A stretch of DNA of 64,000 bases from Pedobacter sp. BAL39 (lineage in GTDB: Bacteria; Bacteroidota; Bacteroidia; Sphingobacteriales; Sphingobacteriaceae). The translations under genes were made by a program, and so were the position numbers. The notes below the pieces were generated by a model, which saw only the letters and a list, made by a program, of their open reading frames with translations, was not told the DNA's origin and ran no database searches. The DNA lies in assembly GCF_000170795.1 (NCBI RefSeq), contig NZ_ABCM01000001.1:248001-312000 (forward strand), given 5' to 3'. Positions 45,550 through 53,828 of this stretch are shown piece after piece. Positions within the stretch are counted from its first letter, which is position 1. Each line of letters starts with the position of its first letter.

Positions 45550-46755
45550 ATGAAAAGATCCGGTAGTGCAGACCTTCCCTTACATTATGGACAGATCCCT
45601 GCGTGGTTGGCGGAGCGTATGGAAAAACTTGGGCTCGCTATTGTTGAGGCCATCATTTCAGAACATGGAACAGAAGAAGTACTCCGCAGGTTAAGTGACC
45701 CATTCTGGTTCCAGAGTTTCGGTGCAGTGATGGGAATGGACTGGCATTCCTCTGGGATTACTACTGCTGTAATGGGGGCACTGAAAAGGGCAATTAATCC
45801 AAGAAGTAAAGCTCTTGGACTATACGTGTGTGGAGGAAAAGGCAAAAAATCAAGAAATACGCCAGAAGAACTCCTTATGTTTAGCGACCAAAACGGACTA
45901 AACGGCACGGAGCTGGTCCGCTGTAGCAAACTCAGTGCAAAGGTTGATAACACTGCTATACTAGACGGATTTCAACTTTATGCGCACAGCTTCATTATCA
46001 GCAACACAGGACTGTGGACTGTTGTCCAACAAGGCATGAGTGACCGCAGCAACACGGCACGCCGGTATCACTGGCATTCTTCGGCGATGCGCTCTTTTAT
46101 TGAGGAGCCACACACTGGGGTATGCGGTATAAACCAGGGAAAGATCCTGAATCTGACAGCGGCAGCAGCAGCTCCCTCAAGGGCATCAATGCTGGCCATC
46201 ACCGCTGAGCATCCGGAACGCATCCTGGCGGAGGCAAAACACCTGGTCATGCCTGACCATCACGATGTCCGTTCAAAGGATATCGATTTGAAGAGGCTCG
46301 GAGCAATGTTATGGCTCAGCCGGGAAAAGCAACCTACAGATTTCGAAGAACTCCTGCTGCTGAAGGGTATGGGGCCACGTACGCTGCAATCGATGGCCTT
46401 AGTTAGCGAAATCGTTTATGGTACCCCTTCCAGATTTTCGGATCCAGCAAGATTTTCTTTCGCCCATGGTGGTAAAGATGGGCATCCTTTTCCTGTTCCT
46501 CTGAAGGTTTACGATGAGACTATCAGTATACTCAGCCATGCGGTGGAACGCGCCAAAATTGGCCATACAGATAAACAACAAGCGATACAAAAACTAAGTA
46601 TACTTTCCCGGATGGCAGAAGAAAATTTCACACCTGATGACAACTATTTTGAAGCGGTAATTGGAGAAGAAAGGCATAACTCATGGAAATACGGAGGCCG
46701 TACCATTTTTGGAGACGCCAAGCCTAGCCAAGGACAACAGCTTAAACTTTTCTAA
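45550..46755 (+). CDS. DUF763 protein with helix-hairpin-helix-like motif
   Basis: The start is put at the ATG at 45550 because DUF763 proteins begin MKRSGSADLPLHYG; the longer frame adds a hydrophobic stretch that includes the promoter. The 401-residue protein has MGMDWHSSGITT, HSSAMRSFIEEPHTGVCG and LLLKGMGPRTLQSMALVSE, the last resembling a helix-hairpin-helix DNA-binding loop (GMGPRT). The function of DUF763 is unknown. There is no adjacent nuclease or repair gene here. Confidence 0.88.
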   Translation: MKRSGSADLPLHYGQIPAWLAERMEKLGLAIVEAIISEHGTEEVLRRLSDPFWFQSFGAVMGMDWHSSGITTAVMGALKRAINPRSKALGLYVCGGKGKKSRNTPEELLMFSDQNGLNGTELVRCSKLSAKVDNTAILDGFQLYAHSFIISNTGLWTVVQQGMSDRSNTARRYHWHSSAMRSFIEEPHTGVCGINQGKILNLTAAAAAPSRASMLAITAEHPERILAEAKHLVMPDHHDVRSKDIDLKRLGAMLWLSREKQPTDFEELLLLKGMGPRTLQSMALVSEIVYGTPSRFSDPARFSFAHGGKDGHPFPVPLKVYDETISILSHAVERAKIGHTDKQQAIQKLSILSRMAEENFTPDDNYFEAVIGEERHNSWKYGGRTIFGDAKPSQGQQLKLF

Positions 46756-46864
46756 ATAACTGACTTACACCGCCTACAAAAAAATATAGCTGCCGTTATT
46801 TTTTTATAATGTATTAATTGCGTTCTTTGCTCAATTTATTTTTAGAAGATCAACAGACGTCCTA

Positions 46865-47488
46865 ATGCAGCTTAAACCATTCTCTTGGCAAATCGCCTGG
46901 GATTATCCTTTATTCAGACTTAAATTCTTTTTGGGGCTCTTTTTCCTTGTGTTGATTTTGGTTTTCATTCCTCATTTTTTTGGTTACATTGAGGACCGGG
47001 ATCTTGGATATGTACTTAATGACTGGCTTCTGGCTAAACTTCCTCCGGCAGATGTTTCCCTATACATTTTCATAACCTTATACGGGATGTCGATATTCTT
47101 TTTATTCAGAATGTCGAGAAATTCTGCGATTTGCATGACCGCACTTTGGGCATATATACTGCTTTGTGTATTGCGGATGTTTACAATTATGACAGTTCCG
47201 CTGCTGCCTCCCAAAAATATGGTAGATCTCTTAGATCCGTGCTCTATCGTCTTCTATGGTTCAAATGTGATTACCAAAGACCTCTTTTTTTCCGGACATA
47301 CCGCAACAGTATTTCTGGGCGCTCTCTGCCTCCAAAATAAAAAAGAAAAGATCATCGCGTTTACAGCTGCAGGGATTATTGCCATACTGTTACTCATACA
47401 ACATGTTCATTATACCGCTGACGTGATTGCGGCCCCGTTCTTCAGCTGGTTGTGCTGGTATTTTGGAAAAACAATTTCAGATTTCTGA
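46865..47488 (+). CDS. PAP2-like lipid phosphatase/transferase, sphingomyelin-synthase type
   Basis: The 207-residue protein has five to six membrane helices and the conserved sphingomyelin-synthase-like (PAP2_C) motifs: RMFTIMTVPLLPP near residue 104, LFFSGHTATVF with His145, and HVHYTADVIAAP with His182 and Asp186. These form the His-His-Asp site that transfers phospho-head groups in sphingomyelin synthases. Sphingobacteriaceae make sphingolipids, so a role in ceramide head-group transfer is possible but inferred. Plain lipid phosphatase activity is the alternative. Confidence 0.8.
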   Translation: MQLKPFSWQIAWDYPLFRLKFFLGLFFLVLILVFIPHFFGYIEDRDLGYVLNDWLLAKLPPADVSLYIFITLYGMSIFFLFRMSRNSAICMTALWAYILLCVLRMFTIMTVPLLPPKNMVDLLDPCSIVFYGSNVITKDLFFSGHTATVFLGALCLQNKKEKIIAFTAAGIIAILLLIQHVHYTADVIAAPFFSWLCWYFGKTISDF

Positions 47489-47529
47489 TAAAAAAAGAAC
47501 GGTGATAAACCATTCGGTTTACCCCGTTC
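47489..47529 (-). terminator. Intrinsic terminator after GH18 gene
   Basis: The stem GAACGG/CCGTTC plus TAAACC/GGTTTA with a 4-base loop (47497-47529) is followed on the minus strand by seven T. It lies 50 bases after the stop of the gene at 47579 and just past the convergent PAP2 stop. Confidence 0.75.
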
Positions 47530-47578
47530 ACGCACTCGAGAGCTCTACATCTTTCAGGCAGTCTTTGATGAGGAAGGA

Positions 47579-48370
47579 CTAAGCTATTAGTTTCTTATTT
47601 TTAAGTGTCTTTATCAATCTGTTTGTATATTGAAAATCTTTATCAATGTTGATATTGAATAACATCATTCCCCCTTTCAGTCCATGTCCGGGTTGCCATT
47701 GAGTCAGTTGTAAAGCCTGCAGCAGAGAGGTCGATTCATCATTCCCCGGTTTAACACCAAACAATAATTTTTTACTCGTAACCAATCCGGCATACAATTT
47801 AAACTGGTCTACCATGGTCTGCAAATCCCATCGGTAACCCATCAGTGCCACATAGTTGAACAGTGAATTACACTGTTTCAATAACTGCTCATCCGCATAA
47901 TACTGATAAGTTACATAACTCATCATTTTTCCTGTCGTAGATCTGGGACCAAAGTATCGCGAAAGGTGCCATACCACTTCAATAAAATTATCGTCCGGCA
48001 TCTCTCCTCCCATCTCGGGATCAATATCGATTCCGTCCAGGCCCCACTTATGAACAACAAGGTCATATACCTGTGAAGCAAATAATGCCGGATCCTTAAT
48101 GTTGTTCCAGGAAAGGTTACCATGAGGATTACTGACAATAGACGCAAGTACTTTTACCCCGCGACTCTGCTGAATCCTTACGCCCGCCAGGATGGTCGGC
48201 CAGGTCATACCGTTACTCGTAAGGTAAAGGTGCTGCAGGGTTTGGTTGATATCCAGGTTGATCAAAAAAAGATTAATCACATCTATGCCGTCCGGCAGCT
48301 CCTCAATGATCATCTTTTGATTGGCATAGCCTAACCAATAGGTAACAAAAAGAGGGTCCGGTGTTCTCAT
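47579..48370 (-). CDS. Glycoside hydrolase family 18 domain protein
   Basis: The 263-residue TIM-barrel protein has the GH18 motif DGIDIDPE (residues 112-119), with the catalytic Glu119. Upstream are GVKVLASIVSNPHG and a YWLGYAN start strand; later YVALMGYRWD matches the substrate-binding barrel end. GH18 covers chitinases and endo-beta-N-acetylglucosaminidases (EndoS/EndoF type), and the sequence looks more like the latter. No signal peptide is seen, so it is predicted to be cytoplasmic unless the start is misplaced. Confidence 0.85.
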   Translation of the reverse strand: MRTPDPLFVTYWLGYANQKMIIEELPDGIDVINLFLINLDINQTLQHLYLTSNGMTWPTILAGVRIQQSRGVKVLASIVSNPHGNLSWNNIKDPALFASQVYDLVVHKWGLDGIDIDPEMGGEMPDDNFIEVVWHLSRYFGPRSTTGKMMSYVTYQYYADEQLLKQCNSLFNYVALMGYRWDLQTMVDQFKLYAGLVTSKKLLFGVKPGNDESTSLLQALQLTQWQPGHGLKGGMMLFNINIDKDFQYTNRLIKTLKNKKLIA

Positions 48371-48443
48371 ATCATCTGGGTTTAAGACATCATTATGGTG
48401 TCATTCAAAGATGATTATTTCGTGGACACCGCTTACGCGCAAC

Positions 48444-48509
48444 AATACCTAAAATGAAAAACAGGTATTTATACCTATATAAAAATTATGGCCTCATGCG
48501 GGCGGCCAT
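48444..48509. promoter_or_regulatory. Cluster of dyads between GH18 and CPPTC operon
   Basis: AATACCT (48444-48450) is repeated in inverted form at 48463-48469 and again direct at 48471-48476, with AGGTAT-TT-ATACCT forming a perfect 14-base palindrome. A second hairpin ATGGCC/GGCCAT follows (48488-48509). These resemble operator half-sites; no regulator is assigned. Confidence 0.4.
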
Positions 48510-48628
48510 TCCGCACCAATATAATTCTATATTTATGATCAATTATGAATTCATTCTAACGAAAAATCATTATTTTAGTTTATTCTATATAAGAATACTC
48601 ATAAACACAAACAAACTAAATTAGCATC

Positions 48629-48994
48629 ATGAACCAAGACAAATCAAAACACAACAGCAGCATTTTTGAAATTCCGCTTTCTGAGGCAGAAACAATTACC
48701 AAAGCATGGGCTGACGAGGGGAACTTCATCAAATCGTATCTGATTGATGCCAGTGAGCTTAAGGACATGATTGATGAAAAAGGTGCCACTTATGTACGTG
48801 TATATTTTGGCTGGGACGTCGAGATGGAAAAAGGAAGAGAACAACGGCTGATCATGGTTCCGGCCGACGAATATGGAAATGATATGATCAATGAATCATC
48901 TGAAGTAGCTGCAGACGGAAGTAGTGAAAGTAATATCTTTGATTTTACCTTACCATGCCCTCCAACCTGCGCGCCTAATAGCCCACTCAAATAA
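48629..48994 (+). CDS. Small protein with C-terminal CPPTC motif
   Basis: The 121-residue acidic protein has no signal or membrane segment. The core shows YVRVYFGWDVEMEKGREQRL and IMVPADEYGNDMI, then a Ser/Ala-rich linker and a tail IFDFTLPCPPTCAPNSPL with Cys110 and Cys114. I recall similar small Bacteroidota proteins ending in a Cys-Pro-Pro-x-Cys tail but can give no named family. It is the first gene of a four-gene cluster; a membrane protein starts 4 bases after its stop. The Cys pair could bind metal or act in redox or modification. Confidence 0.7.
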   Translation: MNQDKSKHNSSIFEIPLSEAETITKAWADEGNFIKSYLIDASELKDMIDEKGATYVRVYFGWDVEMEKGREQRLIMVPADEYGNDMINESSEVAADGSSESNIFDFTLPCPPTCAPNSPLK

Positions 48995-48998
48995 TAAA

Positions 48999-49646
48999 AT
49001 GAATTTTTTCCTCAGCACCATCATTATGGTTACTGCAATGGGATTTGTATTGGTCCCATTATTCGTCAGTATTTTTAAATTCAGATCTTACACGACAGCG
49101 CTAAGAATTATAACCTTACACCTTGTGTTGATTTCATTTATTGGAGGTTACAGTGCTTATCTTTGGGCCTTAAAGAAAAACAATCTGCCTGTGTTGCATA
49201 TATATACCATGGTAGAATTTACGACAATTATGTTGTTCTATGCTGAGGTATTCAAGGATAAGATCAAAAGAAAATGGACCGTCGCCATCATTGGAGGGTT
49301 CATAAGCTTCTGCCTAATCAATGCTGAATATATTCAAAACTGGTTTGTTTTCAATACCTATCCCAGGGCATTACAGAGTTTCGTGATCATTTGTGCATGT
49401 TTATATTATTATTATCAGATAACGCATCAGACATTATATATACAGATTGAAAAAAGCCCCATCTTCTGGATCAATACTGGCTTTTTTATCTATTTTTCCG
49501 GAAGTTTCCTTTTATTCATGCTGAGCAATTATATACTGCGTATGAACAGTGCATTTAATATGAACGTATGGATGTTCCATGCGTTTTTGTCCATCTTAAT
49601 GTATACTTTAATTGCTGTTGGCCTATGGCAGACGAAAAAAACATAG
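48999..49646 (+). CDS. Polytopic membrane protein of signalling operon
   Basis: I place the start at the ATG at 48999; the longer frame overlaps the previous gene out of its frame. The 215-residue protein has six to seven membrane helices with short loops, and no recognised domain. It starts 4 bases after the CPPTC protein and its end overlaps the kinase start by 22 bases. A sensory or transport role for the downstream kinase is likely from position alone. Confidence 0.75.
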   Translation: MNFFLSTIIMVTAMGFVLVPLFVSIFKFRSYTTALRIITLHLVLISFIGGYSAYLWALKKNNLPVLHIYTMVEFTTIMLFYAEVFKDKIKRKWTVAIIGGFISFCLINAEYIQNWFVFNTYPRALQSFVIICACLYYYYQITHQTLYIQIEKSPIFWINTGFFIYFSGSFLLFMLSNYILRMNSAFNMNVWMFHAFLSILMYTLIAVGLWQTKKT

Positions 49647-50410
49647 ATGTTTATTTTTTCTTATTTGCTGGAATGATGGCCATGTTTGTCCTCAGTGCGG
49701 CGGTAGTTACGCTTTTTTTTATGTATCAGAAGAAATTTTTCAAGCAACAGGTACAGTTAAAAGAGGCGGAAGCAGAGTATCAACTCAAGCTGCTGCACAA
49801 CAATATCGAGAAGATAGAAGAAGAAAGAAGGCGTGTAGCGAAAGACCTCCATGATGAGGTGGGCAGTATCTTTTCGACATTGGGTATGAAAATAATCCAG
49901 TTTGAGAAAAAAAATCAGGAATCCAATGGAGGAATAGAACTAATCAAAGAAAGTAAACTTCTTGTAGATAAGGGAATCATGAGTGTACGACGCATTTCTC
50001 ACAACATGATTCCAAATGAGCTGGAAATGTTTGGAATTGCGGCAGCCATTGAAGAATTGTGCTTCCAATTTGAAGGAACAGACGGCCTGGAGGTAAATTT
50101 CGAAAGTGATGTGCCAGACAACTGCGGCAATGGCGAGATAGAGCTCGCCCTCTACCGGATCACCCAGGAACTGATCAGCAATACCGTCAAACATGCGCAG
50201 GCTGAACACGTTGACATTAGTCTTTTTTGCAAACCTGAAGGGATCACCTATTCTTATGCAGACGACGGAAAGGGCTTTGATATCGAAAGTGTACATCGCG
50301 GTTTAGGCATGCACAACATTACCAATAGGGTGCAGATGAATGGAGGGCAAATCGAATACCATAAAATGGAGCGGGGTTTTGGCCTTTCTATATTCTTTAT
50401 AAAAAATTAG
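49625..50410 (+). CDS. NarL-type sensor histidine kinase (HisKA_3)
   Basis: The start is placed at the ATG at 49625 (261 residues), giving one membrane helix near residues 8-32 after a short N-terminus. A coiled link (KEAEAEYQLKLLHNNIEKIEEE) leads to the dimerisation box KDLHDEVGS with the phospho-accepting His76, then an ATPase domain with N box ELISNTVKHA, DDGKGF and GLGMHNI. It has almost no sensor region of its own, so it probably takes its signal from the membrane protein encoded just upstream (overlapping genes). The response regulator follows 11 bases later. Confidence 0.9.
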   Translation: MADEKNIDVYFFLFAGMMAMFVLSAAVVTLFFMYQKKFFKQQVQLKEAEAEYQLKLLHNNIEKIEEERRRVAKDLHDEVGSIFSTLGMKIIQFEKKNQESNGGIELIKESKLLVDKGIMSVRRISHNMIPNELEMFGIAAAIEELCFQFEGTDGLEVNFESDVPDNCGNGEIELALYRITQELISNTVKHAQAEHVDISLFCKPEGITYSYADDGKGFDIESVHRGLGMHNITNRVQMNGGQIEYHKMERGFGLSIFFIKN

Positions 50411-50421
50411 ATGAAAATAAG

Positions 50422-51084
50422 ATGATAAGAATTGCAGTTACAGATGATCAGGTCATGTTTCGGGAATGCCTGGTAAACAACATCAAGACCTTCGACAATA
50501 TGCAAGTGATGTTTGAAGCAGGAAACGGAATAGAATTGCTCAAACAGATGGATGCCTGTGGTGATGATAAACCTGATATTGTGTTGATGGATTTGAATAT
50601 GCCTGAGATGAATGGCATGGAAGCAACCAGGAAGCTGAAGGTCGATCATCCCGATGTACGTGTGATCGTCCTATCGGTTCACGGCGAAGAAAAACACATC
50701 AGTCGCATGATTCAACAGGGGGTAAATGGCTATATTGCGAAAAATTCCGAGCTGACAGAGTTAAAAAATGCCATTGAAGCCACGTATAACAATGGTTTTT
50801 ATTTTAACGAGCTGGTTTTAAAGACCCTCCAATCAGGCAGTTTACTTAATAAAAATAATGTGAAGGGCTTTGACGCCGCCTCTTCGCTTACTCAACGAGA
50901 AAAAGAGATTCTCCGATTAATCTGCGATGAATGCACAACAGCAGAGATCGCAGAAGCGCTTTCGATCAGCCTGCGTACAGTTGATGGACATCGAAATAAC
51001 CTACTGGTCAAAACGGGAGCAAAAAATGTCGCAGGACTGGTCGTATTCGCTTTTAAGAATAAACTTATAGAGGCTGATCTTTAA
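50422..51084 (+). CDS. NarL/LuxR-family response regulator
   Basis: The 220-residue regulator has a receiver domain with the phosphorylation Asp57 in DIVLMDLNMP, acidic DDQ at residues 8-10, and a C-terminal LuxR helix-turn-helix (LTQREKEILRLICDECTTAEIAEALSIS, ending LVVFAFKNKLIEADL). It is the cognate partner of the kinase directly upstream. Targets are unknown. Its end overlaps the convergent HTH-like gene by 20 bases. Confidence 0.93.
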   Translation: MIRIAVTDDQVMFRECLVNNIKTFDNMQVMFEAGNGIELLKQMDACGDDKPDIVLMDLNMPEMNGMEATRKLKVDHPDVRVIVLSVHGEEKHISRMIQQGVNGYIAKNSELTELKNAIEATYNNGFYFNELVLKTLQSGSLLNKNNVKGFDAASSLTQREKEILRLICDECTTAEIAEALSISLRTVDGHRNNLLVKTGAKNVAGLVVFAFKNKLIEADL

Positions 51085-51742
51085 CAAACTCTAATGTGCT
51101 TATCCCTTCATAGATAAATCCAAGCATTTTATGCTTACGTTTTTTCAGCAAGGGCTGATTGGCCGAAATTGTCCAGTAATTCAATGCCTCAGCAACAAAG
51201 TGTGGTTTAACCCAGGCTCCTCCCTGAGTTTGGCACTCCAGAAATATATCCAGCGGCCTCCTACTCGTATGGTCAAAAAAACCTGAATCAATCACCAGAA
51301 GCAGTAACATCCTGGTTTTAATCAGCAGATGCTGCTGTGTCTTTTCCGTAAATTTTTTAGCAGGATCAATTTCGCTGATTCGATAGACCAATTCCGGAGC
51401 TCCCTGACCTCCGATTCTGTACACCTCGTAACTAATCCTATTACGCGTAATTTTCTGATTTGCCAGTAACCTCATCACAACAGACTTCTGCTTTTCCGGA
51501 CCAGCGAAGTCCGTGATGTTACATTTGAAAATCTTCGTCATTGTAAAGAGGTCACTCATCCACAATTCCCTATTTAACTTAAAGGCCTCACGCTCATGGA
51601 TAAAGCCCTTACCACGGCCAATTAAAAAAGACAATTCTGACTGTGAAAAACCCATAGCAATACGTTTTACCTGAATAAGGTAAATCAAGTCAAAACTTAC
51701 CGAACTAATTTTTAAGCCATTACTTATACCAACATTTGTCAT
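51065..51742 (-). CDS. HTH-containing hypothetical protein
   Basis: The start is taken as the ATG at 51742 (225 residues). Near the N-terminus is an XRE-like helix-turn-helix pattern (IYLIQVKRIAMGFSQSELSFLIGRG), in which SQSEL resembles the turn. The C-terminal 130 residues, with YEVYRIGG and YWTISANQP, are unrecognised and may be a ligand or protein-binding region. It is divergent from a small XRE gene (138-base gap) and convergent with the response regulator. Confidence 0.6.
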   Translation of the reverse strand: MTNVGISNGLKISSVSFDLIYLIQVKRIAMGFSQSELSFLIGRGKGFIHEREAFKLNRELWMSDLFTMTKIFKCNITDFAGPEKQKSVVMRLLANQKITRNRISYEVYRIGGQGAPELVYRISEIDPAKKFTEKTQQHLLIKTRMLLLLVIDSGFFDHTSRRPLDIFLECQTQGGAWVKPHFVAEALNYWTISANQPLLKKRKHKMLGFIYEGISTLEFVKDQPL

Positions 51743-51879
51743 AATAATATTATTAATACTAAGGCAAATATCTAACTTAAAAAATATACTTTTGCTATGG
51801 TAATAGTTGTGATTAACTATAGATAGGTTGTATTTCACAATTAAACCAATCCGACTCGTTAACAAATAACTTAAACATA

Positions 51880-52185
51880 ATGAAAGATAGTGAAGTACAT
51901 CTAGGGGAGAATATCAGGGCAATCAGAAGGATAAAAAACATGAAGCAAGCGACACTGGCTCGTCAAATAGGAATCACTCAACAAGCCGTTTCAAGTATGG
52001 AACGGACACCGCATATCGGCAGCAGACGGTTGCAAAAGATTGCCAGAGCATTGGACGTCACCATATCCAGTATATGGGAATTCAAAGAAACAGTTGTTCT
52101 GAAGGAAATCAACCCTGTAACGAAAGCCATTTTAATTGACAACATCGCTGACCTTCTACTTCAGAAAATAAGTAAAACGGCCTGA
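51880..52185 (+). CDS. XRE-family helix-turn-helix regulator
   Basis: The 101-residue protein has the HTH_3 core LGENIRAIRRIKNMKQATLARQIGITQQAVSSMER at residues 7-42, with the QATLA turn and QQAVS recognition helix, then a dimerisation tail rich in Leu and Ile. It is a likely DNA-binding regulator of phage or plasmid-repressor style. It is transcribed away from the HTH gene at 51065-51742, and the two may regulate each other. Confidence 0.88.
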   Translation: MKDSEVHLGENIRAIRRIKNMKQATLARQIGITQQAVSSMERTPHIGSRRLQKIARALDVTISSIWEFKETVVLKEINPVTKAILIDNIADLLLQKISKTA

Positions 52186-52329
52186 GCCAATGTAGCCGGA
52201 AATCCAACAGCGAATTCCGGCTATATCCACAAAATCAGAAGTAGGATGTTTTGGAGATCATCCTGTTTCCAAAAGATGTCAAAACGAACAACCATTGATC
52301 CCATCAAGGCACAAAGGTTATTTACTGTA

Positions 52330-53571
52330 TTAATCTTCAATAAAATTAAGGTCTTTATGGTGGGTTTCAGGAATGGTTTTGATGCAATAGAAGCCAATTG
52401 CAAAGCAGATCAACCCTAAAATTCCTGCAGCATGAAGGACCATTACATGCGGCTTTAAAAACGTGTAAAAGGTAGTCATCAGAACCACAGTTCCCCTGAC
52501 CATATTCGGAATTGTTGTAGCAGCAGTAGCCCTTACATTTGTACCGAACTGTTCTGCTCCAATGGTCACGAACATCGCCCAGTAACCAATTCCGAAGCCA
52601 ATCCAGAGACACATCATGTAAAGGGAAGCAGGGGAATGGATTCCACCATAAAGATATATCACACTTCCCACAGCCGTAAATGCCATTAAGATCCCTACTG
52701 CTTTTCTTCTGGACTGCAACCAGTAACTCAGTACACCACTCATCAGATCTCCGGCAGAAAGCCCTACGTAACACCACATCACTGAAAGCCCTGGTTTGAT
52801 CTCTTCAGAAATTCCCAGTGCTTTCCCAAACTCATTACTGAACGTGGCAAGAATCCCTATTACGAACCAGGTAGGCAGGCCTATTCCGATACACTTCAGG
52901 TATAAAATCAGTCTGCTTTTTTTGGTAAAAAAAGAAAGGAAATTCCCTTTGTTAAGTTCTTTTTTATCTTTCATCGCGTGAAACATTCCAGATTCAAATA
53001 CACCAATTCTTAAAAACAGCAACAGTATCCCCATCCCACCGCCAATAAAATAAGCATTTCTCCAGCTAAAAAGCTCGACTGTAAAGTAGCCGACCACCGC
53101 ACCAAGCAGGCCCACTCCTGCGACAACAGAAGTACCAATAGCACGTAACCGCTGGGGAAGGCTTTCGGAAACCAGGGTGATCCCTGCACCGAGTTCACCT
53201 GCGAGGCCAATTCCTGCAACAAACCGAAGTACCTTATAAACAAACACATCCTGGACAAAACCACAGGCAAAATTAGCAATGGAGTAAGTAATGATAGAGC
53301 CAAAAAGCACAGACAAACGTCCTTTTTTATCGCCTAACACTCCCCATAGAATGCCACCAAGCAACAGCCCTGTCATTTGCCAGTTTAAGATGCTTGCGCC
53401 TTCCACAGACCTTGCTGCCTCATCAAGGCCAAGATCTGTCAGGCTTGGAATTCGGACAATACCGAACAACAAAAGATCGTAGATATCCACAAAGTAGCCC
53501 AGAGAGGCTACAATTACCGGTGCACTTAACAGATATGTCCATGCCGGCTTTTCATTTGAAACATTGTTCAT
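52330..53571 (-). CDS. MFS transporter
   Basis: The 413-residue carrier has about 12 membrane helices and MFS motif A-like sequence between helices 2 and 3 (GVLGDKKGRLSVL). VAGIGLAGELGAG in helix 4 and SESLPQRLRAIG are typical of the sugar/aromatic-acid/carboxylate porter families. Substrate cannot be set from sequence; no catabolic gene is adjacent. It is monocistronic. Confidence 0.88.
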   Translation of the reverse strand: MNNVSNEKPAWTYLLSAPVIVASLGYFVDIYDLLLFGIVRIPSLTDLGLDEAARSVEGASILNWQMTGLLLGGILWGVLGDKKGRLSVLFGSIITYSIANFACGFVQDVFVYKVLRFVAGIGLAGELGAGITLVSESLPQRLRAIGTSVVAGVGLLGAVVGYFTVELFSWRNAYFIGGGMGILLLFLRIGVFESGMFHAMKDKKELNKGNFLSFFTKKSRLILYLKCIGIGLPTWFVIGILATFSNEFGKALGISEEIKPGLSVMWCYVGLSAGDLMSGVLSYWLQSRRKAVGILMAFTAVGSVIYLYGGIHSPASLYMMCLWIGFGIGYWAMFVTIGAEQFGTNVRATAATTIPNMVRGTVVLMTTFYTFLKPHVMVLHAAGILGLICFAIGFYCIKTIPETHHKDLNFIED

Positions 53572-53615
53572 TTAGTATTTTTGGTTAGATTGAATTCTAA
53601 AATACAGCTTACATT

Positions 53616-53645
53616 TTGATATATATATACTGTTGCTTAGATTTG
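53616..53645 (+). promoter_or_regulatory. Full promoter TTG-N19-TAGATTTG
   Basis: A TTG (53616-53618) lies 19 bases before the exact -7 box TAGATTTG (53638-53645). This is the best match in the window to the complete Bacteroidota promoter. It points to a 31-codon ORF and then the TPR gene. Confidence 0.7.
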
Positions 53646-53658
53646 TAAAAAAAACACC

Positions 53659-53754
53659 ATGCTTAAACTACAACATATCCAGAACGAGCGCAGCAACCCT
53701 ATGGTTTGCCGCTTCCTGGCGTGCATGGATTTCTCCTTCCTGTCCGGGATATAA
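53659..53754 (+). CDS. Candidate 31-residue peptide downstream of strong promoter
   Basis: An ATG at 53659, 13 bases past the -7 box, opens 31 codons ending in TAA at 53752-53754. The peptide begins MLKLQHIQNERSNPMVC and ends DFSFLSGI, with two Cys. It lies 74 bases upstream of the TPR gene. It may be a leader peptide or small protein, or the region may be an untranslated leader or small RNA. No family is recognised. Confidence 0.4.
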   Translation: MLKLQHIQNERSNPMVCRFLACMDFSFLSGI

Positions 53755-53828
53755 CCCAAAGCTGAACATCAGCATTTCTTTTGTTTACGATTAATTTAAA
53801 CCCGGAATCCGGAAAAGACAAAATTCCA

